A DNA stretch of 64,000 nt from Mesorhizobium sp. dw_380 (GCF_018588885.1 NZ_JAFFIW010000011.1:62001-126000); one strand, 5' to 3'. Positions 9,612 to 19,270 are shown, counted from the stretch's first letter. The notes: generated from the sequence alone by a model not told the origin. Program-made: numbers and translations.

Positions 9612-10469
9612 ATGGCACCAGGCGTGGAACGCTCGTTCACCGCGGCCAGCACCATTGAAGAGGCATTGGCCGCACGCCGGCAAGGCGCGGCGGTGCTTGC
9701 TGGCGGCACCTGGATGATGCGCGATCCGCGGCGCGGGGGCGAACTTCCTGAAGCGGTGGTCGCACTCCACCGAATACCGGCCTTGTCCAAGGTCGAAATC
9801 GAACCGGACCATGTCGTGATCGGCGCAGCCGTTACCCATGCAGTCCTTGGCCGCGCGTTGCACGCGGCAGTGGGCTTCGAAGGTCTGGTTGGGGCGGCGG
9901 AGAATGCGGCCAATCCCGGCATCCGAAGGGTCGCCACCGTGGGCGGCAACCTTTGTGTCCTCGACTTTGCCGCCGCCGATCTCGCCCCTGCGCTTCTCGT
10001 CTGTGAGGCGACAGTGGAACTGGAGACGTTCGAAGGCGCAAAACTCCTCGGTATTTCGGATTTCCTCAAGGACAGGCATACGCTGCTGGCCGAAGCGATT
10101 GTGACGAGAATTCATCTGGGCCGCGACCTTGTCGCAAGTGCTCATATCCGTCTGCCGCTTCGGAAAGCCGGGGACTATCCGGTCGCCATCGTTTCCATCG
10201 GGGTGGACAAGGACAAACGATGTCGCATCGCCGTCGGCTCGGTGGAGCCGGTAGCGCGGCGCTGGACGGCGCTCGAACAGGCCATGAGGGCGAGCCCGGC
10301 CTCCGCGCTCGATCCGGAACGGGCCGCCGAGCTTGCACTGGAGCACAATGATTTTCAGGGGCGCGACGGCAAGGAAGCGGAGGGTTGGTACCGGCGCCAG
10401 GTTCTTCCGTCGCTGGTCAAGCGCGGTATTGCTGCACTTCTTAAGACCGGGGGCCTGGCATGGTTGTGA
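9612..10469 (+). CDS. FAD-binding subunit of a xanthine-dehydrogenase/CO-dehydrogenase-type molybdenum hydroxylase
   Basis: A 285-residue CoxM-like subunit. FAD-domain motifs are visible: AVLAGGTWMM (the usual AGGT loop), GAAVTHA, and the NPGIRRVATVGGNLC segment that packs on the flavin. The C-terminal CODH-FAD domain covers the last 100 residues. In this family it passes electrons from the iron-sulfur subunit to NAD or another acceptor. The ATG sits 8 nt after the GAGGGG of the duplicated leader. Its end overlaps the start of the 2Fe-2S subunit by 10 bp. It is the first gene of the plus-strand catabolic operon; CoxM-type genes are more often found in the order M-S-L or L-S-M. Confidence 0.88.
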   Translation: MAPGVERSFTAASTIEEALAARRQGAAVLAGGTWMMRDPRRGGELPEAVVALHRIPALSKVEIEPDHVVIGAAVTHAVLGRALHAAVGFEGLVGAAENAANPGIRRVATVGGNLCVLDFAAADLAPALLVCEATVELETFEGAKLLGISDFLKDRHTLLAEAIVTRIHLGRDLVASAHIRLPLRKAGDYPVAIVSIGVDKDKRCRIAVGSVEPVARRWTALEQAMRASPASALDPERAAELALEHNDFQGRDGKEAEGWYRRQVLPSLVKRGIAALLKTGGLAWL

Positions 10470-10957
10470 CATTCCAGTTGAATGGCGAAGACTGCAGCTT
10501 TCATGGCGATCCGATGACGCCGCTCGTCGACATCCTGCGGCGGGAACGATTCCTGACGGGGACCAAAGCCGTGTGCCGCGAAGGCTTCTGCGGCGCCTGC
10601 ACGGTGCATGTCGACGACGAAGCGGTGCCGTCCTGCCTGAAGCCCATTGGCCTCGTCCAGGGATGCGCGGTCACGACCATCGAGGGATTGAGTTCCGGAA
10701 ACCAGGCGCTGCACCCGCTCCAGGCCAGTTTCGAGGCGATCGATGCCGTGCAATGCGGCATGTGCTTTCCTGGAATGGTCATGAGCCTTTCGGCGTTCAT
10801 GCGTGACAATCCGCATGCGAGCCGTCCCGAAATCAAGGCCGCGATGGTCGGCAACATCTGCCGCTGCACCGGATATGAGCGGATCGTCGACGCCGTGGCC
10901 GACTGTCTCGACCAAGCGCGGAAGGCCGGCCGGCTGGCGGGAGGCATCGATGTCTGA
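10460..10957 (+). CDS. 2Fe-2S subunit of the molybdenum hydroxylase
   Basis: A 165-residue CoxS-like subunit with two [2Fe-2S] clusters. The N-terminal plant-ferredoxin-type cluster is in CREGFCGACTVHVD followed by a cysteine in PSCLKP. The C-terminal four-helix cluster uses QCGMCFPGM and ICRCTGYERIV. The C-terminal motif differs slightly from the usual QCGFCTPGM. It relays electrons from the molybdopterin subunit to FAD. It overlaps both neighbours, by 10 bp upstream and 8 bp downstream, so the three subunits are translationally coupled. Confidence 0.92.
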   Translation: MVVTFQLNGEDCSFHGDPMTPLVDILRRERFLTGTKAVCREGFCGACTVHVDDEAVPSCLKPIGLVQGCAVTTIEGLSSGNQALHPLQASFEAIDAVQCGMCFPGMVMSLSAFMRDNPHASRPEIKAAMVGNICRCTGYERIVDAVADCLDQARKAGRLAGGIDV

Positions 10958-13298
10958 GCTGTCCGCCACGGTGATGAATCTTGCCCGCCGCGATGCGCAG
11001 GACAAACTGCGCGGGCGGACGAAATACACCAACGACCGGATTCGCCCCGACATGTTGCATGCCGTGCTGCTGCGGTCGACCGTTCCCGCGGGACGTATCC
11101 GCAAGCTCGACGTTTCGGCGGCACTTCGCTGTCCGGGCGTGCGCGCGGTAGCGACCGGCGCCGATGCGCCGGGGCTCTACGGCATCGGCATTGCCGACCA
11201 TCCGCTCCTGGCCATCGAAACGATCCGCTATCACGGCGAGCCAATCGCCGTCATCGCTGCCGAGACGGAGAAGCAGGCGCGGGCAGCACTTGCCGCCATC
11301 ATGCTCGAGGTCGAGCCGCTGGCACCGGTGTTCACCATGGCCGAAGCGCTCCAGCCTGCCGCCCGTCTCGTCCACGAGGGCTGGCGCGGCTATGAGGTGA
11401 TCACGGAAGGCGGTGCACGTGCCGGCAACATCGCATGGGAGGCAAGATCCAGTCGCGGCGACGTCGACGCTGCCTTCGCCCGTCCCGACATACGCATTGT
11501 CGAGAGCAGCTTCACTGTCGGCCGGCAGAGCCACGTGCCCTTCGAACCGCGCGTTGCCATCGGCTCCTGGGAGGACGGCCGTGCTCACATCCAGACCTCG
11601 ACGCAGGTGCCTTGGACGGTGCGCAACGTCACCGGAAGGGTTATGCAGCTTGCGCCCGGGCATGTGCGGGTCACTGTACCCCCTGTAGGTGGCGGGTTCG
11701 GCCTGAAATTCGATGCGTCCATCGAGCCTATCACGGCACTTCTGGCGCGGATGACCGGGCGCACGGTGGTCCTGGAAAACACCCGGCAGGAAGAAATGGC
11801 AACCTGCCTCTGCCGCGAGAATGCGGAAATCCGCATTCGGTCCGCTGTCACCGCCGAAGGATACATCGCCGGGCGCGAAGCGGTCGTGCTGATGGACTGC
11901 GGTGCGTATGGGGGCGAGCAGGTCTTCCTGACGACGATGACGGCGCACACGCTGGGCGGCAATTACAAGGTCGGTGCAATGCGGCTCGTCAGCCGGGCCG
12001 TATACACCAACACACCACCCAACGGCGCCTTCCGAGCTTGCAACGGCGTCTACAACACATTCGCGTTGGAGCGACACACCGACGAAATCTGCGATGCGCT
12101 GGGCTTCGACCCAATGGAGTTCCGGAAGAAAAATGTCCTTGGAGATGGCGATCTCGGTGCCACGGGCCAGGTTTTCGAGGCCGACGTGCTGGGTCCGATG
12201 CTCGATCGGATGGAGGCGTTGCGTGCCAGTACCGGCACATCAGAAGCGAAGGCCGACGGCAGGCTCTATGGAATTGCGACCACGGTCGGCACATGGTTCG
12301 TTTTCGTCGGACCCTCGGCGGCGACGGTGAATTTGAACGCCGACGGTAGCGCAACGCTGGTCACGTCGGGTGTGGAGATCGGATCGGGCACGATGGTACA
12401 ATCCTTGCCGCAGATCGTGGCTGGGCAGCTCGGCCTCGCCCCCGACCAGGTAATCGTGAGAGAAGCCGATACAGATGCCGCCGGTCTCGATGTCGGTGTT
12501 GGCGGCGGGCGCACCACCGTATCCATCGGCGCGGCAAGCGTGGCCGCCTGCGCGGAGGTGCGGGAGAAGCTGCTGCGGACCGCCGGCGAGATGCTCCAGA
12601 CCCGACCGCAAGACTTGGTGCTGCGCGACGGTCGTGTCGAGATCACGGGACGTCCCGGCTCCGGCATGTCGATCCCGGCTGTCGTCGCCCATGCGCAGGC
12701 AACCACCGGCCCGATCACCGGAAGCGGAGCCTTTGCCGCCAGGAACGCCCCGGCCATGGCGGGCTGCGCCATGGGGCATTTCATCGATGCGCTCGACATT
12801 CCCGTCTTCGTCGTTCACGAGGCCGAGGTGGCGGTCGATCCGGACACCGGTCATGTCGAGGTGCTGGCTTATCGCGTGGTGCAGGATGTCGGCCGCGCGC
12901 TCAACCCGCGCGCCATCTTGGGCCAGATACAGGGCGGTGTGGTGCAGGGGCTGGGCTATGCGTTGCATGAGGAGGTGACGCTTACCGCCGACGGACACAT
13001 CGCGCAGGACGATTTCGAGACCTATCGCCTGCCGCTGGCGCAGGACGTGGTTCCGGTCGCCGCCGACCTCTACGAGGGCGCACCGTCGATGGGGCCTCTG
13101 GGCACCAAGGGTGCGGGCGAGGTGCCCATCCTGGCCGTGGGCGCGGCGATCGGTTGCGCGGTGGCACGCGCCATCGGCAAGCCGGTGCGGCAGCTGCCAC
13201 TGACGCCGCCGCGCGTGCTTCGACTGCTGCACGAACGCGAACCACCGCCGGAATTCCCGCACATCGCCCCCGGTTGGGCATCGAACACTCTGGGCTGA
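10950..13298 (+). CDS. Molybdopterin-binding catalytic subunit of the molybdenum hydroxylase
   Basis: A 782-residue CoxL/XdhB-type subunit. Visible landmarks are the PPVGGGFGLKFD segment near residue 245, NGAFRACNGVYNTFALER near 355, GVGGGRTTVSIGAAS near 515 and the catalytic-region GPLGTKGAGEVPILAV near residue 715, whose Glu is the general base in this family. The start is the ATG overlapping the 2Fe-2S gene; longer starts would intrude into that gene. Enzymes of this family hydroxylate carbons next to ring nitrogens or aldehydes. Because the next gene is a YcsF/PxpA protein, I infer that the product is a cyclic amide (lactam). The active-site loop is not the CO-dehydrogenase type (no AYRCSFR). 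Confidence 0.87.
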   Translation: MSELSATVMNLARRDAQDKLRGRTKYTNDRIRPDMLHAVLLRSTVPAGRIRKLDVSAALRCPGVRAVATGADAPGLYGIGIADHPLLAIETIRYHGEPIAVIAAETEKQARAALAAIMLEVEPLAPVFTMAEALQPAARLVHEGWRGYEVITEGGARAGNIAWEARSSRGDVDAAFARPDIRIVESSFTVGRQSHVPFEPRVAIGSWEDGRAHIQTSTQVPWTVRNVTGRVMQLAPGHVRVTVPPVGGGFGLKFDASIEPITALLARMTGRTVVLENTRQEEMATCLCRENAEIRIRSAVTAEGYIAGREAVVLMDCGAYGGEQVFLTTMTAHTLGGNYKVGAMRLVSRAVYTNTPPNGAFRACNGVYNTFALERHTDEICDALGFDPMEFRKKNVLGDGDLGATGQVFEADVLGPMLDRMEALRASTGTSEAKADGRLYGIATTVGTWFVFVGPSAATVNLNADGSATLVTSGVEIGSGTMVQSLPQIVAGQLGLAPDQVIVREADTDAAGLDVGVGGGRTTVSIGAASVAACAEVREKLLRTAGEMLQTRPQDLVLRDGRVEITGRPGSGMSIPAVVAHAQATTGPITGSGAFAARNAPAMAGCAMGHFIDALDIPVFVVHEAEVAVDPDTGHVEVLAYRVVQDVGRALNPRAILGQIQGGVVQGLGYALHEEVTLTADGHIAQDDFETYRLPLAQDVVPVAADLYEGAPSMGPLGTKGAGEVPILAVGAAIGCAVARAIGKPVRQLPLTPPRVLRLLHEREPPPEFPHIAPGWASNTLG

Positions 13299-13310
13299 GG
13301 CAAGCAAACC

Positions 13311-14042
13311 ATGGTTACGCTGAACTGCGACATGGGGGAAAGTTACGGCAACTGGCGCTTCGGCGACGATGCCGGCATCATGCCTCATATCGATTGCGCC
13401 AACATCGCCTGCGGCTTCCACGCCTCCGATCCGTGGACGATGCTGAAGACCGTGCGGCTAGCGCTCTCGCATGGCAAGCAGGTCGGTGCGCATCCTTCCC
13501 TTCCCGATCGCGAGGGGTTCGGTCGACGGGAAATGAAACTTCAGCCGGAGGAACTGACTGCCGCCTTCCTCTATCAGATCAGTGCTCTGACAGGGATGCT
13601 GGCCGCTGAGGGCGGGCGGCTCAGCCATGTCAAGCCGCATGGCATCATTTACGGCATGGCCGCGCGAGACTTGGACACTGCCCGGGCAATCGCCGCTGCG
13701 GTCAAACCGTTCGGTGTCCCGCTCTTCGGCATGGCGGGAACCTGTCACGAGGCGGCGGCGGCGGAACTCGGCGTCGCCTTCGTGGGCGAGTTCTTTCCCG
13801 ATCTTACCTATGCTCCCGGCGGCAGCCTGATCATTCCGCGCGTCCAGTCGGCCATCGACCTGACGCTTGCCGAGCACCGCATGGTGGGGGCGCTTACCCG
13901 GCGCGAACTCGTCACGGTAGATGGCACGGTCCGCCCAGTCGACTTCGACACCGTCTGCATCCATTCCGATCCGCCGAATGCGCGCGACGTCGCGGCGCTG
14001 ATGCGGCGGATCATCGACACGCATTCCAAAAGCCTCCCATGA
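13311..14042 (+). CDS. LamB/YcsF family protein (PxpA-like), copy 1
   Basis: A 243-residue YcsF/PxpA protein with all family signatures: LNCDMGESYG at the N-terminus, CANIACGFHASDP, GAHPSLPDREGFGRR and VKPHG. PxpA acts with PxpB and PxpC as ATP-dependent 5-oxoprolinase; YcsF proteins are thought to hydrolyse an activated lactam. This copy lies 12 bp after the molybdenum hydroxylase gene. Its PxpB/PxpC partners are not in this operon but in the convergent one, which has its own PxpA. Placement suggests action on the product of the hydroxylase. The exact substrate is unknown. Confidence 0.85.
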   Translation: MVTLNCDMGESYGNWRFGDDAGIMPHIDCANIACGFHASDPWTMLKTVRLALSHGKQVGAHPSLPDREGFGRREMKLQPEELTAAFLYQISALTGMLAAEGGRLSHVKPHGIIYGMAARDLDTARAIAAAVKPFGVPLFGMAGTCHEAAAAELGVAFVGEFFPDLTYAPGGSLIIPRVQSAIDLTLAEHRMVGALTRRELVTVDGTVRPVDFDTVCIHSDPPNARDVAALMRRIIDTHSKSLP

Positions 14043-14138
14043 TACATTTTTCCGTTTCGCGAAGGCTCCGCGCATGGGATCGAGGAACTATCTCGAACTC
14101 ACAACCCGAACCATTTCCACAAGCCGCTGAGGACTTCC

Positions 14139-15521
14139 ATGGACGCGCTTTCCAACTCTCTCGCCGCCGCCGACATCGCCACCACCATGCACCCCTACAC
14201 CAACCTGCGTCAGCACGAACAAACCGGTCCGCTGATCATCAGCCGCGGCGACGGCATTCGTGTGTATGACGAGCGCGGCAAGGAATATATCGAAGGGCTC
14301 GCCGGGCTGTGGTCGGTGGGCGTCGGCTTTTCGGAGAAGCGGTTGGCCGACGCTGCCTATCAGCAGATGCTGAAGCTGCCCTACTACCACACCTTCTCCT
14401 CCAAGGCGCATGAGCCATCCATCCGGCTCGCGGAGAAACTCGTGGAGATGACGCCGGAAAACCTGACGCGTGTCTTCTTCACATCGTCGGGCTCGGAAGC
14501 CAACGACACCATCGTCAAGATGGTGTGGTTCATGAACAACGCGCTGGGCCGGCCCAAGAAGAAAAAATTCCTGGCGCGGACCAAGGGCTATCACGGCATC
14601 ACCGTCGCCTCCGGCAGCCTGACGGGCCTGCCGATCAACCATCGCGACTTCGATCTGCCGGCGATTCCCGTTCGCCACCTGACCTGCCCGCACTTCTATC
14701 GTTTCGGCATCGAAGGCGAAGACGAAGCGGCCTTCACGGCGCGTCTGCTCGCCGAGCTGGAAGCCGTGATCGCGGAAGAAGGGGCTGATACGATCGCGGC
14801 CTTCATAGGAGAGCCGCTTATGGCGGCTGGCGGCGTTCTGCCGCCGCCGGTCGGGTACTGGGAGGGCGTGGAGAAAATCTGCCGGGCAAATGATATCATC
14901 CTGATAGCGGATGAGGTGATCTGCGGTTTTGGCCGTCTCGGAACGCCCTTCGGCGCTCAGAAATACGGCTTCACGCCTGATATCATGACGGTCTCCAAGC
15001 AAATCACGTCGTCTTATATGCCGCTTGCCGCCGTCATTTTCTCCGATGCGATCTATCAGGCGATTGCAGACAACACCGCCACGATCGGCAATTTCGGCCA
15101 CGGCTTCACGGCATCGGGCCATCCCGTCGCGACAGCTGTTGCGCTGGAGAATCTCGCCATCATCGAGGAACGCGATTTGATGGGCAATGCGGCCCGGATG
15201 GAAGCGGCCTTCCAGGCGGGCATTCGCTCGTTTGCCGATCATCCCCTTGTCGGGGAGGCCCGCGGCACCGGCCTGATCGGGGCAGTCGAGCTGGTTGCTG
15301 ACAAGGCGACCAAGCGGCCTTTTGCAAAAGTAGGCCGCGCGGGCGCGATAGCGTCGGCCATCGGTCACGAAGAAGGTCTCATCTTCCGCAGCATCGGCGA
15401 CCAGCTGGCGCTTTGCCCGCCGATGATCGTGACGGCAGAGGACATCGCGGAAATCATGACCCGCATGTCGAGATCGCTGGACCGGCTAACCGGAGCCGTT
15501 GCGAAGGAGGGGTTGGAATGA
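14139..15521 (+). CDS. Class III (omega-amino acid) aminotransferase
   Basis: A 460-residue PLP-dependent class III aminotransferase. The PLP lysine is Lys287 in TVSKQITSSYMPL. The upstream signature LIADEVICGFGRLG supplies the Asp that contacts the pyridine nitrogen, and FFTSSGSEANDT binds the cofactor phosphate. Members use omega-amino acids, polyamines or beta-alanine with pyruvate as acceptor. In this operon it follows ring-opening type enzymes, so it would remove the primary amine liberated when a cyclic amide is opened. It has a 96-bp gap to the YcsF gene and an ATGA overlap with the next gene. Confidence 0.88.
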   Translation: MDALSNSLAAADIATTMHPYTNLRQHEQTGPLIISRGDGIRVYDERGKEYIEGLAGLWSVGVGFSEKRLADAAYQQMLKLPYYHTFSSKAHEPSIRLAEKLVEMTPENLTRVFFTSSGSEANDTIVKMVWFMNNALGRPKKKKFLARTKGYHGITVASGSLTGLPINHRDFDLPAIPVRHLTCPHFYRFGIEGEDEAAFTARLLAELEAVIAEEGADTIAAFIGEPLMAAGGVLPPPVGYWEGVEKICRANDIILIADEVICGFGRLGTPFGAQKYGFTPDIMTVSKQITSSYMPLAAVIFSDAIYQAIADNTATIGNFGHGFTASGHPVATAVALENLAIIEERDLMGNAARMEAAFQAGIRSFADHPLVGEARGTGLIGAVELVADKATKRPFAKVGRAGAIASAIGHEEGLIFRSIGDQLALCPPMIVTAEDIAEIMTRMSRSLDRLTGAVAKEGLE

Positions 15522-15934
15522 TCGGCGGACCTGCGGACCAGACCGGCATGACCGGAGGCGATCTTCCGGTACAGAGATCCGCGCTTCTTGGCCGGTTTAT
15601 GGCGGCGTGGAACGCCCACGACCTCGACGGCCTGATGGCCTGCATGGCGCAGGATTGCGCCTTCCATGGCTCGGCTGGACCCGAACCGAGCGGTCGCCGT
15701 CACATTGGGCGGGAAGCCGTGCGGGCTGCCTATGCTGCTATCTTTTCAGCCTTTCCGGACGCTGCCTGGTCAAATGGCAGCCATGTGGTCAGCGGAGATA
15801 CCGGACTGTCTTCCTGGCGTTTCACGGGAACAATGGCGGCGGGAGACAAGATAGAGGTCGACGGCTGTGACATCTTCGTTTTTTCAGGCGCGCGGATTGC
15901 GCTCAAGGATTCCTATCGCAAGGCCCGGACGTAA
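15518..15934 (+). CDS. SnoaL/NTF2-like protein
   Basis: A 138-residue protein of the NTF2-like/SnoaL polyketide-cyclase fold. The N-terminal helix segment FMAAWNAHDLDGLMACMAQDCAF and the later GREAVRAAYAAIFSAFPDAAW are characteristic. Members are small isomerases, dehydratases or carrier proteins, often found as accessory enzymes in catabolic operons. The start is the ATG overlapping the aminotransferase stop (ATGA) behind AAGGAGGGG. It is the last gene of the plus operon, 22 bp before a strong terminator. Its reaction is unknown. Confidence 0.72.
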   Translation: MIGGPADQTGMTGGDLPVQRSALLGRFMAAWNAHDLDGLMACMAQDCAFHGSAGPEPSGRRHIGREAVRAAYAAIFSAFPDAAWSNGSHVVSGDTGLSSWRFTGTMAAGDKIEVDGCDIFVFSGARIALKDSYRKART

Positions 15935-15956
15935 AAGGTCATAGGCCGATAAATTG

Positions 15957-15985
15957 AACCCGGCCCGCATCATGCGGGCCGGGTT
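15957..15985. terminator. Bidirectional intrinsic terminator between the two convergent operons
   Basis: A perfect 13-bp inverted repeat with a 3-nt TCA loop: AACCCGGCCCGCA pairs with TGCGGGCCGGGTT. The arms begin with AA and end with TT, so each strand carries a short T-run after the GC-rich stem. It lies 22 bp after the plus-strand operon and 47 bp after the last gene of the minus-strand operon. Confidence 0.9.
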
Positions 15986-16032
15986 TTGCGTTGCGGGATG
16001 GAAAGAACGGCCGGACCGACCGGCCGCAACGA

Positions 16033-17229
16033 CTACTTCAAGAGTGCGTCAAGCGGGATCGGTTCGGAGATCGTCCAGCTGTCGATGATCGATGGCTTGC
16101 CTTTCTCCGTGTCGGCGATCAGGTATTTGGTCTGGTTCTGGTGGTGCAATTCGGAGGTGAAGGTGCGGGGACCGAAGAGGGTCGGTTCGTTCTTCATTTT
16201 TTCGAGTTCCGCGACAACGGCATCGGCATCGATGCTCTTGGCGCGTTCAACGGCCTTTGCCCAGACGTCGATCATGACATAGCCTGGATAGACATACATG
16301 GAAGACGGGTCGGCGCCGGTCTTGGCCTTGTAGGCCGCGTTGAACTTGTTGACTTCCGGATTCGGGTCGTCGCCGTAGATGGAACCCTGAACCGGAACGT
16401 AGAAATTGGAAAGGTCAGGCACAGCCGAAAGCCAGTAGCTGCCGTCCACGCCGGAGCCGTTGAGAATCATCGAATTGATGCCTGCGGCGCGGATTTGTTT
16501 CACTGCCGAAACAGAGCCCGGCATCATGGTGCAAAGCATGATCGCATCGGGTTCTTTTGGCAGGGCCTTGATACGGCTGATCTGGGCAGCGATTGAGGGG
16601 TCGTCGTTCTTGAAGGTATCTTGACCCACAAGTTTGGCGCCCTTGGTCTCCAGCTTCGGCATCATCCAGTCGAAGCCATCGCAGATGCCCTTGTTGTATT
16701 CCGTCCAGGTGTCGAGCAGGCGATAGAAGGTCTTGGTCTCCTTCTTGTTGTATGCCCATTCGGCCATCGTCGCTCCCTGCACGGCCGCCAGCACCGACGC
16801 GGAGAAGCTGTGCGGGCCTACGCCCTGGATGCCCGCCTTTACGGATTCAGCACAGAGGAAGAAGGAAACCTTGCCAGCCGCCTCGGCGGCGAGTGCCGCT
16901 GGCGAGCCGAAGTCGTAGTCGCAGGAGACGACGACGAGGTCTGCGCCCTGGTCGAGAACGGAAAGACCGGCCTTGGCGCCTTCCGCACGGTCGGACTTGG
17001 TGTCGGCTTTCACGACTTCAATCTTCTTCCCCAGAAGACCGCCGGCGGCGTTTATTTCGTCGATGCGGATCAGCGCGGCATCGGTGGCAGGCTTGTCGTA
17101 AGCCTCCATGAAGCCCGATTCCGCCGTGGCGAAACCGACCACGATCTTGCTGTCGTCCGCCGAGGCTGGAAAGGCAGCCGTTGCGGTGAAGAGCATCGTT
17201 GCTGTCGCTATTTTTAGTTTGTTTATCAT
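16033..17229 (-). CDS. Periplasmic substrate-binding protein of a branched-chain-amino-acid/amide (HAAT) ABC transporter
   Basis: A 398-residue type I periplasmic binding protein of the LivK family. It has a signal peptide (MINKLKIATATMLFTATAAFPASA) with probable cleavage after ASA. The lobe-1 start IVVGFATAESGFMEAYDKPATDAALIRIDEINAAGGLLGKKIEVV is typical of the family. An AAGGAGA ribosome-binding site precedes the ATG. It is the last gene of the long minus-strand operon, after livM. The ligand is probably an amide, amino acid or small heterocycle degraded by the enzymes upstream in the operon. It does not look like UrtA, the urea-specific member. Confidence 0.85.
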   Translation of the reverse strand: MINKLKIATATMLFTATAAFPASADDSKIVVGFATAESGFMEAYDKPATDAALIRIDEINAAGGLLGKKIEVVKADTKSDRAEGAKAGLSVLDQGADLVVVSCDYDFGSPAALAAEAAGKVSFFLCAESVKAGIQGVGPHSFSASVLAAVQGATMAEWAYNKKETKTFYRLLDTWTEYNKGICDGFDWMMPKLETKGAKLVGQDTFKNDDPSIAAQISRIKALPKEPDAIMLCTMMPGSVSAVKQIRAAGINSMILNGSGVDGSYWLSAVPDLSNFYVPVQGSIYGDDPNPEVNKFNAAYKAKTGADPSSMYVYPGYVMIDVWAKAVERAKSIDADAVVAELEKMKNEPTLFGPRTFTSELHHQNQTKYLIADTEKGKPSIIDSWTISEPIPLDALLK

Positions 17230-17271
17230 AGACTTCTCCTTTCAAGGTTACGGCGGCTTACAATCCGCCGG

Positions 17272-18360
17272 TCAGTCACCGCGATTGCGGGTTAAAGAGA
17301 TCTCGCGATTGCCGAAAACGCCTGCCGGACGAAGCGCCAGAATGATGATCATGATGATACCCAGGGCGATCTCCTGAAGGCCTTTCGGTATGGCGAAGGC
17401 GACGTCGCCAATGGAAACCCCGGCTTCCAGCCAGCGCAGGGTCTGGATGAGCGCCGAGAGGAACACGACACCGATCACGCCGCCCGAAAGGCTACCCATG
17501 CCGCCAACGACAAGCATGGCGATGGTGATGAAGGTGAGACCGAGATAGAAAGTGTCCGGCGTTACAACCCCGATTGAGTGGGCCATCAAGGCGCCGCCGA
17601 GACCCATTATGGCACCGGAGATCACGAAGGCGACAAGCCGTTCCCTGGGAATATCGACGCCGGAGGCTGCTGCTGCCGTCGGTTCGTCGCGGGCGGCACG
17701 CAGTGCCAGACCCGAACGCGATATTGCATGTGCCCAGGCAATGAAGATCGAGATGATGGCGGCGATCAGATAGGGCCAGATCGAGCGGACGATCGGGATC
17801 CCGACGACCGACGATGTCCCGCCGGTGACGGTTTCCCAGTTGGAGTAGATCGTGTTGATCATCGCCAGCATGGCGAAGGTCGCGATGGAGGCGGCGATGC
17901 CCGACAGCCGCATCAGGATCCGCCCGAAGATCAGCGCCGCCAACCCCGCAAAGATCGCGGCGATGATGGCCGCCTCCCAATAGGGCATTTGGGTTTTTAT
18001 CAGCCAGCCGGGAAGACCGGAAAAGGCCATCTTCTTCATGATGGGATTGATCGTCAGCCACGCCGCCACATAGGCGCCGAGGCAGGTGAAGCCGATATGG
18101 CCGAAGCTCAGCACGCCGGAATTGCCAATAAATACATAAAGGCCGACGACGAGGATGACCCGGAGGAAGACGTCAATGATCACCTGATTGAATGGTCTCG
18201 ATCCGGTCATCATCGTCAGCAGTGCGATGGCGATCATCAACAGCGCCAGCAGGATCGGCGTGATGATGGTACGGCGCGCCAACACGAAGGGCCGAGGGGG
18301 TTTGGCGACGATGGTGCCGGTGGTCAGGTTCGGCTCGATGGCCGGGGACGCTGCGGACAT
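17272..18360 (-). CDS. livM: LivM-type permease of the HAAT ABC transporter
   Basis: A 362-residue inner-membrane permease of the LivM family. Eight or more hydrophobic segments are visible, with the family motifs GNSGVLSFGHIGFTCLGAY near residue 80 and the cytoplasmic-loop segment LALRAARDEPTAAAASGVD, which contacts the ATPases. It has an unusual 30-residue soluble N-terminal extension before the first membrane segment. It starts 3 bp after the livH stop. It forms the membrane channel with LivH, using the two ATPases encoded upstream. Confidence 0.9.
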   Translation of the reverse strand: MSAASPAIEPNLTTGTIVAKPPRPFVLARRTIITPILLALLMIAIALLTMMTGSRPFNQVIIDVFLRVILVVGLYVFIGNSGVLSFGHIGFTCLGAYVAAWLTINPIMKKMAFSGLPGWLIKTQMPYWEAAIIAAIFAGLAALIFGRILMRLSGIAASIATFAMLAMINTIYSNWETVTGGTSSVVGIPIVRSIWPYLIAAIISIFIAWAHAISRSGLALRAARDEPTAAAASGVDIPRERLVAFVISGAIMGLGGALMAHSIGVVTPDTFYLGLTFITIAMLVVGGMGSLSGGVIGVVFLSALIQTLRWLEAGVSIGDVAFAIPKGLQEIALGIIMIIILALRPAGVFGNREISLTRNRGD

Positions 18361-18363
18361 GAA

Positions 18364-19269
18364 TCAGACCCTTTCCTTTGTGCCACGGGCCGAAATCAGG
18401 CCTTGCGGACGGAAGAGGAGGACGAGGATGACCGCTCCATAGACAAAGGCATCGCGGAATGGCCGGGCGTCGATGGGCAGCATGACCTGCATGATCACCG
18501 ACGCGCCACCGAGCAGGAACCCCGCCAGCACAGCGCCAGCCAGACTGCCAAGGCCGCCGATAACCGTTGCGATGAACGCCATCAGCATGATTGCCGCCCC
18601 CATCTGGATATCGGCGGTGCCGGTCTGGGCCACGAAGATCAAGGCAATGGCACCTGCCAGCGCGCCGGACAGCGCGAAAGCCCCCATGATGACCCGGTTG
18701 GCGCGAACGCCGAGCATGCGCGCCATGGAGAAATTCTCCGCCGCCGCCCGCATTTCCAGTCCGAACCGGGTCCGGCGCAGAAAGACGGTCAGACCCAACA
18801 GGATCAACATCGTCGCGACGATGGTGATGAGCTGGAGAAGCGGCAGCCGGGCGCCGAAGATTTCGACGGGTTGGGAAAGTTCGGGAAGGAGATTGATCGA
18901 CTTCGGCCGGCTTGAGAAAAGCATCAGCAAAAAATAGCGAATGACGAAACCGAGCGCGAAAGAAGCAATCATCATCGTCGCCGGATTTGCCTTGCGGAAC
19001 CGCCTGAAGACGACGATTTCGCACAGCATCGACAACCCGGCCCCGCAGAGGAGCACGAAGGGCACCAACAGATACCACGGCAACTGGCCGGCGAAGACGA
19101 TCGCCATCGCATCCGTCGACGGCCACAGCAGCGCGAACACGCAGAAGGCGATGACGTCGCCATGCGCGAAGTTCACAAGCCGCATGACCCCGAAGATGAG
19201 GGCAATGCCAAGCGCCCCGAGCGCGTAGAGCGAACCAAGCGAGAGTGCATCAAACAGGATCTGGAGCAT
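18364..19269 (-). CDS. livH: LivH-type permease of the HAAT ABC transporter
   Basis: A 301-residue LivH-family permease. The N-terminal MLQILFDALSLGSLYALGALG is the usual beginning of the family, followed by LVNFAHGD, a LivH hallmark. The loop FGLEMRAAAENFSMARMLGV contacts the ATPases and GSLAGAVLAGF lies near the C-terminus. The ATG was chosen by this homology and because it lies one base after the livF stop; the frame remains open further upstream but inside livF. It is a partner of LivM. Confidence 0.9.
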   Translation of the reverse strand: MLQILFDALSLGSLYALGALGIALIFGVMRLVNFAHGDVIAFCVFALLWPSTDAMAIVFAGQLPWYLLVPFVLLCGAGLSMLCEIVVFRRFRKANPATMMIASFALGFVIRYFLLMLFSSRPKSINLLPELSQPVEIFGARLPLLQLITIVATMLILLGLTVFLRRTRFGLEMRAAAENFSMARMLGVRANRVIMGAFALSGALAGAIALIFVAQTGTADIQMGAAIMLMAFIATVIGGLGSLAGAVLAGFLLGGASVIMQVMLPIDARPFRDAFVYGAVILVLLFRPQGLISARGTKERV

Positions 19270-19270
19270 C

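Noticed and set aside
10833..12077. Long minus-strand frame opposite the molybdopterin subunit (414 codons)
   Set aside because: It is a shadow of the real gene in GC-rich DNA: no recognisable domain, low-complexity composition, and the plus-strand product has full family homology.
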